Source: Chitinophagaceae bacterium
GTDB lineage: Bacteria; Bacteroidota; Bacteroidia; Chitinophagales; Chitinophagaceae
Assembly: GCA_023957125.1 (NCBI GenBank)
Contig: JAMLHL010000001.1
Coordinates: forward strand, 124,001-188,000
Direction of reading: 5' to 3'
Length of the DNA: 64,000 nucleotides
In this document: positions 10,180 to 18,797 of the stretch, piece after piece
How positions within the stretch are numbered: position 1 is the stretch's first letter
Layout: the number at the start of each line of letters is the position of its first letter
Notes under the pieces: generated by a model
The model's database searches: none
Told to the model about the DNA's origin: nothing
Seen by the model: the letters and a program-made list of their open reading frames with translations, nothing else
Translations under genes and position numbers: made by a program

Positions 10180-10229
10180 AAAAAATACCGGATATGCTCC
10201 CCGGCTTATATCGGTTAGCATATCCGGTA
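10180..10229 (-). terminator. intrinsic terminator of the phospholipase gene
   Basis: A perfect 13-base inverted repeat (10186-10198 TACCGGATATGCT and 10217-10229) with an 18-base loop. On the minus strand it is followed directly by a run of T residues. It lies 48 bases past the phospholipase C stop codon and before the kinase ATG, so it should insulate the kinase gene from upstream transcription. Confidence 0.85.
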
Positions 10230-10276
10230 CCCATAGGCGGACTGTTGAATTGCAACAGCCGGCGGACTGCTCCGGG

Positions 10277-12799
10277 TTATACCACCCTGCCCATCAATGG
10301 GTCGGTTATGCCCACCTTCCCGGTTTCCACCCTGCCCGCATATCTTTTTTCAAAACCGCTCAGTCCTTTCACTTTTACACTAAGATCGTACCAGCCGCTA
10401 CTGGAACCAAGATCAACGGTAACCGTTGCCTGTGCGCCCGCATTGATCACTTTGGCCTGCGGTTTCCCTTTGTAGCTGTTGTCTGTTATTTCTACCGTCA
10501 ATTTTTGTTTGCCGGTGTTCCGCAGCCTGATCTCAACGTTTCCTGTCAGGGATCTTTTATTGGTGAGCGATCTCTGGTATTCCAATTCGGCGTCCAATGC
10601 GGGGTCTTTAGCATTGCCTGTAAATTCCCGGAAAAAACCATTGGGGCCATATACCTGCAGGTGGTAGTCTCCGCCGGCGTTCAGGGTCCAGGAGTCTATA
10701 AGCTGATCTCCGGCTTTCACGGCATAATTTCGCGGCGCCAGGTCGGTGCCGGGCACATATACGAGAAAGGGGGATCCCTTCGCGGCGTCACCGAACACTT
10801 CGTTTGCCGCCTGAAACTTCACCTTAAAAGTCTGCTTGTCATCACCCAGCTTTCCCTCTGCATACAACTGGTAAGGCAGCGGCGATGCCGGCCGGGTTCC
10901 TTTTTCCTGTTTGGGCATCCACGGCGTTCCGTAAGGATCTGCATTGGCCTGCGCAACCTCGGCAGGAGTAAGCATCCTGAAGCCCGAAGGCAGTTTCTTG
11001 AACTGCGCCTTATGAATACTTTCCAGGAAAGGGATCCTGTCCACCGGTTTCGGAGCGGGTATAACTTCACCATTATAGGGGCGGAATACCGAAGTAATAT
11101 CGCCGCTAACCGTTCTGCGCCATTCGGTAATATTTTCGCTCTGTATTTTCTTACCGGTTTTTTGGGTCAGGAAATGTTCGAGAAACTGGATGGGCGAAGT
11201 AAGATCAAATACCTGGGAATTAACAAATCCACCGCGGCTCCAGGGAGAGGCCACTACCATGGGTACCCGAAATCCAAAACCGATCGGTCCTTCGCGGTCG
11301 CTCTTGCTCTTATTTTTATCTTTCATCCATTGCTGGCTTTGGTTCACGTATTCGGTAGCCGGATCTATACCTTCGGAAGCCAAACCGCTGTTTTGCTTAT
11401 ATGGATCGGGGGCGGCATAGGGCGGCACATGATCATAGTATCCATCATTTTCATCGTAGTTCAGGATGAAGATGGTTTTTTTCCATACTTCCGGATTTTG
11501 AGTAAGGATGTCCAGCACTTCACTCAGGAACCAGGCGCCATACCAGGGCGCTCCTGGGTGATCCGAGAAATTACAGGGCGCCACTACCCATGATACCATC
11601 GGCAGTTTGCCACCCTGAACATCCTGCCTGAACTGATGCAAAACGTCACTTTTGGGGATCTCCATCGTACGTTGGGTACCTTCGTCGGAATAGGTAATAG
11701 ACGTGAGTTTACGGTAATCGGGATCGGTTCTGTTGTCGGTGAAGGCTTTTTCGTGCAGGTTTTTATGCCATTGAGAAAGCTTATTGTATTCTTCCAGGTT
11801 ATACTTTTCCCTGTCTTTCTTTACCGAATCAAAGAGGCGTTGCTTTTTTACAAGTTCTTTCCGCAATTCATCCTTTTCTCCGCTACCATCGGGCAGTTTC
11901 TTTAATTTTTCCTCCAGTTCTTTGATAACACCCGGCAGTTCTTTCTCCATTCTTGCCAGGTAAAGCATGTGGCCATGTGAGAATTTCACATTGTATTGCG
12001 TAAACCATTCAAGGGGATTGTTGGTGAAATTAGCCAGCCAGTCTTCCTCTTCGCCCTCGAAGCCGGTTTCAATACTCAGTTCATTCTGATAAATTCTCCA
12101 GGGAATACCATTTTCTTCGAGGTACTCCGGGAAGGTTTTCCAGGAAGCCTCTCTTCCGTAGCTGATATCTGAATTAAATACATTGGCTTTAATATTGGCA
12201 TCGTGCTTCTCCCGGATCGTGCCGGTCCAGAAGTAAACCCGGTTGGGGGTGGTACCGGTTAAAGACGAGCAGAAGTGCTGATCGCATACGGTAAAAGCAT
12301 CGGCAAGTGCATAATAGAACGGAATATCTTCGCGGCTGAAATGCCCCATCGTGATTGGCATTTCCCTGACTTCCTTGTGCCCCGATTTTTTCGAATCCAG
12401 CCACCCGTTGTTCCTTCCTTCATTTTTGGCGTCGGTCATATCGGTAAAGGAATGAGGCAGGGAACCCGTCCAGGTAATATTACTTTCCTTAATATTCATG
12501 CGGAAAGGGACGTACGTTTCGCCCCTGGCATTGGTTTGCAGCCATACTTTGTTTTTGTTCGGAAGGCTGATGGCACGGGGATCATTAAATCCGCGAACCC
12601 CCTGCAAGGTTCCATAACTATGGTCGAAAGACCGGTTTTCCTGCATCAAGAAAACAACATGTTCCGCGTCAAGATACGTAGTGCCGGCTTCCGGGTTAAT
12701 GGCAAAGGCTCTCTGGATGGACGGCGGAAGCCCACTCAGCAATCCCGCGCCGCCGGATAATAAGGCTGCCTTTTTAATAAAATCTCTTCTCGAATCCAT
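10277..12799 (-). CDS. phosphocholine-specific phospholipase C family protein
   Basis: An 840-residue protein with a twin-arginine signal (MDSRRDFIKKAALL), typical of this family, which folds before export through Tat. The phosphoesterase domain (about 40-580) begins with QENRSFDHSYGTLQGVRGF, the hallmark metal-site segment. The C-terminal 200 residues form two tandem beta domains of the DUF756 type found in bacterial phospholipases C. The family cleaves phosphatidylcholine or sphingomyelin into phosphocholine and diacylglycerol or ceramide; in Bacteroidota the substrate and role (phosphate scavenging or lipid turnover) are unproven. Length is close to the usual family length. A strong terminator follows. 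An acid phosphatase activity is possible, since the related AcpA fold shares the core. Confidence 0.92.
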   Translation of the reverse strand: MDSRRDFIKKAALLSGGAGLLSGLPPSIQRAFAINPEAGTTYLDAEHVVFLMQENRSFDHSYGTLQGVRGFNDPRAISLPNKNKVWLQTNARGETYVPFRMNIKESNITWTGSLPHSFTDMTDAKNEGRNNGWLDSKKSGHKEVREMPITMGHFSREDIPFYYALADAFTVCDQHFCSSLTGTTPNRVYFWTGTIREKHDANIKANVFNSDISYGREASWKTFPEYLEENGIPWRIYQNELSIETGFEGEEEDWLANFTNNPLEWFTQYNVKFSHGHMLYLARMEKELPGVIKELEEKLKKLPDGSGEKDELRKELVKKQRLFDSVKKDREKYNLEEYNKLSQWHKNLHEKAFTDNRTDPDYRKLTSITYSDEGTQRTMEIPKSDVLHQFRQDVQGGKLPMVSWVVAPCNFSDHPGAPWYGAWFLSEVLDILTQNPEVWKKTIFILNYDENDGYYDHVPPYAAPDPYKQNSGLASEGIDPATEYVNQSQQWMKDKNKSKSDREGPIGFGFRVPMVVASPWSRGGFVNSQVFDLTSPIQFLEHFLTQKTGKKIQSENITEWRRTVSGDITSVFRPYNGEVIPAPKPVDRIPFLESIHKAQFKKLPSGFRMLTPAEVAQANADPYGTPWMPKQEKGTRPASPLPYQLYAEGKLGDDKQTFKVKFQAANEVFGDAAKGSPFLVYVPGTDLAPRNYAVKAGDQLIDSWTLNAGGDYHLQVYGPNGFFREFTGNAKDPALDAELEYQRSLTNKRSLTGNVEIRLRNTGKQKLTVEITDNSYKGKPQAKVINAGAQATVTVDLGSSSGWYDLSVKVKGLSGFEKRYAGRVETGKVGITDPLMGRVV

Positions 12800-12859
12800 A
12801 ATGTGTAGGGTTTTAAAAATAAGGGGTAAATATAAGAAATAGAAAGGAAGTGCAGCTTA

Positions 12860-12974
12860 GGGTGCATATATAATTGTCGCGCCCTATATAATTTTCCGGT
12901 CGGTGGGACACCGACCGGTAGCGGACGCTACAGGCGGGTGTCACCACCCGCCTGCGACAATTTTAAATGCACCC
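12860..12974. repeat. two-hairpin intergenic element, copy B
   Basis: About 115 bases, with termini GGGTGCATATATAATTGTCG and CGACAATTTTAAATGCACCC forming an almost complete inverted repeat. Inside are CCGGTCGGTGGGACACCGAC with its partner arm, and a second hairpin CAGGCGGGTGTCACCACCCG. Together with copy D it represents the terminus type ending in ATTGTCGC. It fills most of the 300-base gap between two minus-strand genes (12800-13099); nothing else is evident there. Confidence 0.85.
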
Positions 12975-13099
12975 GCCGCTTACACAGTTTACAAGGTATA
13001 ACGACAAAGTGCGCCATGCACGCTGCGTGTTTCGTGAAACGCTAACCATGGTGGGAAAACCGTCACGGGTTGCAGAGCAGAATTTTCCCTGCGCCCTCC

Positions 13100-15922
13100 C
13101 TACCACTGGCGATCTCTTCTTCTTCCGCCTTCACCACCGGGTCCCATCATCCTTTCAGGTGCAGTGGTGGGTTGCGTACCTTTGAAATGCATCAACCGGT
13201 AGGAAAAAGTGAGCATGAAATAACGGGTAATGCGGTTTACCCTGCTATCTATTATGGAGTTTCCGTTTACCTGCCGGCTGATATTGGAGTTCTGCCTGAA
13301 GATATCAAAACCCGACAGCCGGATAAAGCCGTTTTTCTTCTTAAACAGCGTTTTTTCAACGGAGGCGTTAAAGAGCGTGGTATTTTCATTTACGGCAGAC
13401 GCCAGCCCGTTGTTGATCATATAGTTCAAATCATAACGGAGGATCAGTCCACCGGGGATATCCATACGCATTGTGCTGCTTAAGGTCCAGGCATCCGAAT
13501 ACAAACGTTCGCCATTCCGGGTAAGGGTGTATTTCGTGGAATTCAGACTGTACGCCCCGCCAAGAGTCAACTCCAGCCATTCTTTATAATTAAATTCCGT
13601 TCTCAGGCGCTGGGTGGCGATCCAGTTGTTACCAATATTTTTTTCGCTGTCAACCAAACCAACATCATGGTTATAATTAACATTACCGCCGAAGGAAACC
13701 ACGTATTTCCTGTTTTGAAAAGGTTGGGAGAAATTATAAAATCCCGACAGGTTGTAATTCCCGTTAACATTTTCCGGACGGCTCAATTGCGCCCCGCTGC
13801 TGTCCACGCGCATATTGTTGTTAACGATCCGGTTGAGGATCATATTTGACCGCATACCCACAAACATAGACCGGCCGCTGGTGTAATTGAAATTATTAAA
13901 AAAGGCTCTGAAATTGTGACTAAACTCAGGTCGCAGATCAGGATTTCCTTCCGTTTGATATTGAGGATTAGAAACATCTCTCACCGGCTGCAGCTGGCTG
14001 AATGAAGGCTCACGGTAATTGGCGTTGTAGTTCATATTTAACCGCTTCGTCCGGGAAAAGTTATAATTCAATCTCGCTGAAGGCGATACATTGATCCTGC
14101 GCTGTGGCGCATAGGCGCTGTCTTTTGAAATAGAATACCCGTTGATCTCCATGGGCTGCATGGTTAGGCCGACGCTGTAATTATACTTTTTGTTTACGGT
14201 TCGTAAACTCAGCCCGACGCTTTGATTAATAAAGGTATTTTCATAAGCATTGCTCAGGCTGTCAATGAAACCGGCTATGCCACCGTTTGAATCCAGATCG
14301 TATGTACGCCGGTCGTTTTTAGCATAGGAATTATTATAAGCATAACTCAGATCAAGAAACCTGTTTGCCGCCACCGGCTCCGTATAGGTGGCACGTACAT
14401 AATAATTATGATTCCGGTTATTTTGACTGATCAACTGATCCAGGAAGGTATCGGTATAACCGCCGGCTTTCAGAAATTCCCGTGTAAAATTTATTTTATC
14501 ATCATCACTTAAGGAGGAGGAAGCACCCGTGCCTACATTGAGGGAAAAATTTCTGCCTCGTTTTGTAAAACGGTGATTGTAATAAATGTTGCCGCTGAAG
14601 TTAGGCGTCTTCCGGTGAACGGTATCCGTGCTGTACCCTTCCTGGGTTTTGAAATCACCGTTTTCCCAATAATTAAAATCATTATCACTTCTTCCGTTGG
14701 TATATCCGTAAGAAAAATTCGGACTTACCTTGATGTAATTAAGCGTGTCAAAATTATATTCGAAATTGAGATTGACGCGGTGATTATCACTGATATTATC
14801 GGAAGCGCTGTTATTGCTATTAATAAAGGAGCCATCGCCAAAAAAATTCTGTTGCGATGTATTTCGCAGCATATTGGTATTCCGGTTTGCGAAACTATAG
14901 CTCCCATACAACGAACCCTTTTTATCTTCAAAATCCGTTCTGAAATTCAGTCCTACCGACTTATTATCCGTGATGCCATTCTGGTTGGCGTTGGTGTCCG
15001 AAGTGCCCCCGTCGCCACCGCCCTGGTTGCCCCGGCCACCGCCGCCTCTTCCGGGTCCGCCTCCGCCCGCATTGCCGGAAAAATTAAACAGGTTCTGATT
15101 GATGTTATTGAGATTACCCAAAACCGAAAACTGGGTTTTTTCTTTGAAGACATTGGCATTTAAAGTGCCCTGGTACCGGTTGTCCGTGCCATACCCGGCA
15201 GAAGCGCGGCCGAAGACTCCCTGGTTTTTATCTTTCTTCAGCTCCAGGTTAATGATCAGATCGGGATCGCCGTCTTTAATACCCGACTTAGCGGCGAGAT
15301 CGCCGTAATCATCTACCAGTTGTACTTTATCAATAATTTCGGCCGGTAATTCCCGGGTAGCCGTTTTAGGATCATTTCCAAAAAAATCTTTCCCGTTTAC
15401 CCGCACTTTAGATACTGTTTTTCCCCCCGAGGTGATATTGCCATCCTTATCCACTTCCACTCCCGGCAACTTTTTGATCAATTCTTCAACCGATGAATTT
15501 GGTTTCACATTATAAGCGTCGGCTCTGAATTCAACCGTGTCTTCTTTCAAGGTAATTGCCGGCGGATTGATCACCACTTCCTCCAAAGTTTGCACTGCCG
15601 GCAACATGGTTATACTTCCCGTGTTGAAATCATTTTTTCCTTCTTCTATGTCGTATTGATTCAGCACATCTTCCATACCTACATTGGAAACAAGGATACC
15701 AAATTTTTTCGCACTGACCTTTGAAAAAAGAAATTGTCCCGTTTTGTCGGTAACCGTTTTTAAAGTGTCTTTTTTACCTTCCGGGATAAGCATCACCGTG
15801 GCGCCCTGCAGAGCCATATGGCTGGAATCATATACTTTGCCTCTGACGGTCCTATTCGTTTGCGAAAAGCCTGCTACGGAAATACCGAGCAGCAATATGG
15901 ATATTAAGATACAGGGTTTCAT
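13100..15922 (-). CDS. TonB-dependent receptor-like outer membrane beta-barrel protein
   Basis: About 940 residues if translation starts at the ATG at 15922, which directly precedes a normal signal peptide (MKPCILISILLLGISVAG); an ATG 36 bases upstream gives a less likely start. A carboxypeptidase-regulatory-like domain (about 20-110) is followed by a plug-like region with VEELIKKLPGVEVDKDG and a long barrel rich in N, Y and alternating strands. A Gly-rich loop lies near residue 280 and a basic, Gly-rich tail ends the protein. This is the Bacteroidota outer-membrane barrel family related to TonB receptors; the ligand is unknown. No SusD partner is adjacent. The gene is divergent from the plus-strand isomerase group and has a plausible promoter 50 bases upstream. 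Confidence 0.9.
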   Translation of the reverse strand: MKPCILISILLLGISVAGFSQTNRTVRGKVYDSSHMALQGATVMLIPEGKKDTLKTVTDKTGQFLFSKVSAKKFGILVSNVGMEDVLNQYDIEEGKNDFNTGSITMLPAVQTLEEVVINPPAITLKEDTVEFRADAYNVKPNSSVEELIKKLPGVEVDKDGNITSGGKTVSKVRVNGKDFFGNDPKTATRELPAEIIDKVQLVDDYGDLAAKSGIKDGDPDLIINLELKKDKNQGVFGRASAGYGTDNRYQGTLNANVFKEKTQFSVLGNLNNINQNLFNFSGNAGGGGPGRGGGGRGNQGGGDGGTSDTNANQNGITDNKSVGLNFRTDFEDKKGSLYGSYSFANRNTNMLRNTSQQNFFGDGSFINSNNSASDNISDNHRVNLNFEYNFDTLNYIKVSPNFSYGYTNGRSDNDFNYWENGDFKTQEGYSTDTVHRKTPNFSGNIYYNHRFTKRGRNFSLNVGTGASSSLSDDDKINFTREFLKAGGYTDTFLDQLISQNNRNHNYYVRATYTEPVAANRFLDLSYAYNNSYAKNDRRTYDLDSNGGIAGFIDSLSNAYENTFINQSVGLSLRTVNKKYNYSVGLTMQPMEINGYSISKDSAYAPQRRINVSPSARLNYNFSRTKRLNMNYNANYREPSFSQLQPVRDVSNPQYQTEGNPDLRPEFSHNFRAFFNNFNYTSGRSMFVGMRSNMILNRIVNNNMRVDSSGAQLSRPENVNGNYNLSGFYNFSQPFQNRKYVVSFGGNVNYNHDVGLVDSEKNIGNNWIATQRLRTEFNYKEWLELTLGGAYSLNSTKYTLTRNGERLYSDAWTLSSTMRMDIPGGLILRYDLNYMINNGLASAVNENTTLFNASVEKTLFKKKNGFIRLSGFDIFRQNSNISRQVNGNSIIDSRVNRITRYFMLTFSYRLMHFKGTQPTTAPERMMGPGGEGGRRRDRQW

Positions 15923-15971
15923 TATATTTTCAGGGCTGGTTTGAGAGAATAAAATCACCGCCGGTACCGGG

Positions 15972-16002
15972 CAAAGGTAATATCAAACTGTACATCCGGA
16001 AA
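15972..16002 (-). promoter_or_regulatory. Bacteroidota-type promoter of the outer-membrane barrel gene
   Basis: On the minus strand, TACCTTTG (15979-15972) matches the -7 consensus TAnnTTTG, and TTTC (16002-15999) stands 19 bases upstream where TTTG is expected at -33, one mismatch. Transcription would start near 15965, giving a leader of about 43 bases to the ATG at 15922, which supports that start codon. Confidence 0.55.
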
Positions 16003-16161
16003 GGAGCAAAGGTTAATAAAGGTTAATGTTTGTAGCTCATAACTACGCACTACAGGATACCGCTTAACTACAACGGGCTTCATTTAACATAAATTAACGT
16101 TTGGGTTATAAAATTTTTCCTGGTGGGTACATTGGCGCAGCCCAATGGCAACTTTCCTGTT

Positions 16162-16192
16162 TTTGATTTTTTTTCATTTAGCCTTAATTTTG
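16162..16192 (+). promoter_or_regulatory. Bacteroidota-type promoter of the isomerase/oxidoreductase group
   Basis: TTTG at 16162-16165 and TAATTTTG at 16185-16192 are separated by 19 bases, a full match to the primary-sigma promoter pattern described for Bacteroidota (TTTG, about 19-21 bases, TAnnTTTG). It points toward the gene starting at 16310 and would give a 5' leader of about 110 bases. It shares the 387-base divergent spacer 15923-16309 with the minus-strand promoter; nothing else clear is seen in that spacer. Confidence 0.65.
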
Positions 16193-16309
16193 AAACTTTG
16201 CCGAAACAAAAAACAGTTGGCAAATAACATCTGTATAGCAATATAATTTTAGCTGTCCTGTGATTTTTCTTTTAATATGGGGGAATACCCTGCAAACCGT
16301 TTAGAAACA

Positions 16310-17194
16310 ATGAAAGAGTTTTCACGTCGCGATTTTTTACGACACACTGCCATTACGGGATTAGGGTTAAGCGCTGCCGGAGCGCTCAGCGGTTTTTACC
16401 CCGCCGGCCCCAGAATGAGATTTGGACTGGTTACTTATCAATGGGGAAGAGACTGGGATCTGCCTACGCTGATCGCCAACTGTACGGAAACCGGCCTTTG
16501 GGGCGTTGAACTCAGAACGCAGCATGCGCATAAGGTAGAGGTCAATCTTTCTGCCATAGAGCGGGCCGAGGTAAAGAAAAGGTTTGCCGACAGCCCCGTT
16601 ACCTGTATCGGTTATGGCTCCAATTTTGAATACCACAGTCCCGACCCGGCCGAGGTGCGTAAAAATATCGAAGGAACAAAAGCGTATATTCAACTTTGCA
16701 AAGACATCGGCGCTTCGGGTATAAAAATAAAGCCGAATGACCTTCCGGCATCCGTTCCCAAAGAAAAAACCATAGCGCAAATTGCCGCATCTTTTAATGA
16801 AGTGGGGAGATTTGCAAAAAATCTCGGGCAACTGGTAAGGGTGGAAGTACACGGCCGCCATACCCAGGAACTGCCCAACATGAAAGCCATTTTTGACCAG
16901 GTAACCGAGCGCAATGTAAAAATCTGCTGGAACTGCAACCCCGAAGATCTTTTATCGCCGGGACTGGAAGCCAATTTCAATTCCGTAAAAAAATGGTTCG
17001 GGGATACGGTTCACGTTCGTGAATTAGACAGCGCAGATTACCCTTATCAGCAACTGATGGATCTTTTTACAGGGATGAAATACAATGGCTGGATACTACT
17101 GGAAGCCCGTACGGAACCTAAAGACAGGGTTGCTGCTATGAAGGAACAATTGGGCATGTTCAAACAAATGATTGCAAAAGCAACGGGGAAATAA
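16310..17194 (+). CDS. Tat-exported sugar phosphate isomerase/epimerase-like TIM barrel
   Basis: 294 residues from the ATG at 16310, chosen because it opens a clear twin-arginine leader (EFSRRDFLRHTAITGLGLS). The rest is a xylose-isomerase-like TIM barrel of the AP endonuclease 2 superfamily, with the typical acidic metal-site segments (KVEVNLSAIER, VRVEVHGRH, WILLEARTEP). The family isomerises or epimerises sugars or inositols; cytoplasmic relatives include IolE and IolI. A Tat leader implies work in the periplasm on a non-phosphorylated substrate. It is followed by a Tat-exported Gfo/Idh dehydrogenase and a cytochrome c lipoprotein on the same strand. The substrate is unknown; a role in oxidised (keto) sugar metabolism is inferred from the neighbours. 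Confidence 0.85.
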   Translation: MKEFSRRDFLRHTAITGLGLSAAGALSGFYPAGPRMRFGLVTYQWGRDWDLPTLIANCTETGLWGVELRTQHAHKVEVNLSAIERAEVKKRFADSPVTCIGYGSNFEYHSPDPAEVRKNIEGTKAYIQLCKDIGASGIKIKPNDLPASVPKEKTIAQIAASFNEVGRFAKNLGQLVRVEVHGRHTQELPNMKAIFDQVTERNVKICWNCNPEDLLSPGLEANFNSVKKWFGDTVHVRELDSADYPYQQLMDLFTGMKYNGWILLEARTEPKDRVAAMKEQLGMFKQMIAKATGK

Positions 17195-17277
17195 AGCTTG
17201 CGGGTTGCAGGATGCAGGGTACAGGCAAAGCAATGCCGATAAAAAACGATTCTTTCATATACAAAAACAAAACCATT

Positions 17278-18663
17278 ATGCAGGAGAAGAACTCAAGAAG
17301 AGAGTTTATTAAAAAATCAACGATGGCCGGCGCGGGCTTAACCGTAGGCGCTATGGGTTTCAGCGCTAAATCTTACGCTGCCATTCCCGGCGCCAACGAA
17401 CGGATCAATTTAGCGGTTATTGGTATTCACGGTCAGGGACAAACGCACATCAACAGTTGGTGCGCCTTAAAAACCAGCCGCAATGTCCGGCTCAAAACGC
17501 TCTGCGATGCAGATGAACAATGGTTCGCCCCAAGAGCAAAAACCGTGGCCGATAAAACGGGAGAAAAACCACTAACAGAGTGGGATATGCGTAAAGTTTT
17601 TGACGATAAAGACATAGATGCGGTTTCCTTTGCAACCCCCAATCACTGGCATGCACTGGGTACGATCTGGGCCTGCCAGGCAGGGAAACACGTGTATGTG
17701 GAAAAACCCGCCTCGCACGATGTTTGGGAAGGACGCAAAATGATTGAGGCTGCCCGCAAATACGACAGGCGCGTTCAGGTAGGTTTTCAAAACCGTTCCT
17801 TTGCCAACGTCATGGAGGCGATGAAGTTTTTGCACGACGGCGGCATAGGCGATGTGTTTATGGCCCGCGGACTCTGTATTAAACCCCGCGACTCCTTTGG
17901 GATCGCAAAAGACAGCACCCCACCCGCTACCCTTCACTACGACCGCTGGCTGGGACCCGCTACCTACCGGCCCTATAATGAAAAGAAAGGCCATTACAAC
18001 TGGCACTGGTTTTGGGATACCGGCAACGGCGACACCGGCAACCAGGGACCGCACCAGTTTGACATTGCCCGTTGGGGACTGAATAAAAACGAACACCCCG
18101 TTTCCGTTTATTCCAACGGCGGCATATATGGTATTGATCCTAAAGAATGTGCGCAGGAAACGCCTAATACCCAAACGTCTATCTTCAAATATGAAGACGG
18201 GAAAACCCTGGAATTTGAAACCCGTGGCCGGTATTCCAATGCAGAATCAAGTCTTGAAATCCGTATTGGAAACATCTTTTACGGTACAGAGGGATATCTT
18301 GAATTAAATGGCACTACCTGGAAAGCTTTTCGCAAAAGAGAAGAAAAGCCTTTTGCGGGATCGAAAACCACCGATATTCAAAAAACAGTGGATCCGAGAA
18401 CCCCTCCGGGCGGAACAGAACATTATGTGAATTTTCTTGACGCTATCCGCTCCGGCAGGAATGAAGACCTGCATTGCGATATCAATGAAGGTTTTTTCTC
18501 GTCGGCATTGCCCCTGCTGGCTAATATTTCGTATCGCCTCAACCGGGAACTGAAATTTATGGGCGGCGCTAAAGACTATGAAAAATTTGCGAACGATCCC
18601 GAAGCAGATGCCATGCTCACCAGGGTGTACCGTCCGCCGTATATAGTTCCCAAGGAAGTATAG
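17278..18663 (+). CDS. Tat-exported Gfo/Idh/MocA family oxidoreductase
   Basis: 461 residues from the ATG at 17278, which opens the twin-arginine leader NSRREFIKKSTMAGAGL; an upstream in-frame ATG would place about 22 non-leader residues first and is rejected. The N-terminal Rossmann fold (NLAVIGIHGQGQTH) binds NAD(P), the EKP motif (VEKPASHD) is present, and the C-terminal alpha/beta domain is complete, with HxxD-type residues (HQFDIARW). The family oxidises or reduces sugars at a ring carbon, and many exported Bacteroidota members keep their cofactor bound. It lies 83 bases after the isomerase. A hairpin separates it from the following cytochrome gene. The substrate is not predictable. Confidence 0.93.
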   Translation: MQEKNSRREFIKKSTMAGAGLTVGAMGFSAKSYAAIPGANERINLAVIGIHGQGQTHINSWCALKTSRNVRLKTLCDADEQWFAPRAKTVADKTGEKPLTEWDMRKVFDDKDIDAVSFATPNHWHALGTIWACQAGKHVYVEKPASHDVWEGRKMIEAARKYDRRVQVGFQNRSFANVMEAMKFLHDGGIGDVFMARGLCIKPRDSFGIAKDSTPPATLHYDRWLGPATYRPYNEKKGHYNWHWFWDTGNGDTGNQGPHQFDIARWGLNKNEHPVSVYSNGGIYGIDPKECAQETPNTQTSIFKYEDGKTLEFETRGRYSNAESSLEIRIGNIFYGTEGYLELNGTTWKAFRKREEKPFAGSKTTDIQKTVDPRTPPGGTEHYVNFLDAIRSGRNEDLHCDINEGFFSSALPLLANISYRLNRELKFMGGAKDYEKFANDPEADAMLTRVYRPPYIVPKEV

Positions 18664-18706
18664 CGGCAAAAAAAAGGACCGGCCATACACCACATGCGCT
18701 TTCTTT

Positions 18707-18761
18707 TGCCACAGACTTGCCACATTTCAAATAACCCGTATAACACTGCAAGTCTGTGGCA
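18707..18761 (+). terminator. hairpin between oxidoreductase and cytochrome genes
   Basis: A perfect 14-base inverted repeat (TGCCACAGACTTGC at 18707-18720 and its complement at 18748-18761) with a 27-base loop, followed by TTTTG. It may end or attenuate transcription from the oxidoreductase gene, lowering expression of the cytochrome gene. The T-run is short, so termination is only probable. A folded processing signal is the alternative. Confidence 0.5.
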
Positions 18762-18797
18762 TTTTGATTACCGAATGATCTTTAGGAATTAGTAAAA

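Noticed and set aside
10250..11593. A 447-codon open frame on the plus strand
   Set aside because: It is wholly antisense to the phospholipase C gene, has no recognisable domain, and its composition is that of a reading-frame shadow.
14573..15163. A 196-codon open frame on the plus strand
   Set aside because: It lies antisense inside the outer-membrane barrel gene; its Val/Ile-rich text reflects the complement of repeated Asn and Tyr codons.
17572..18174. A 200-codon open frame on the minus strand
   Set aside because: It is antisense to the Gfo/Idh oxidoreductase, which has all its family motifs.
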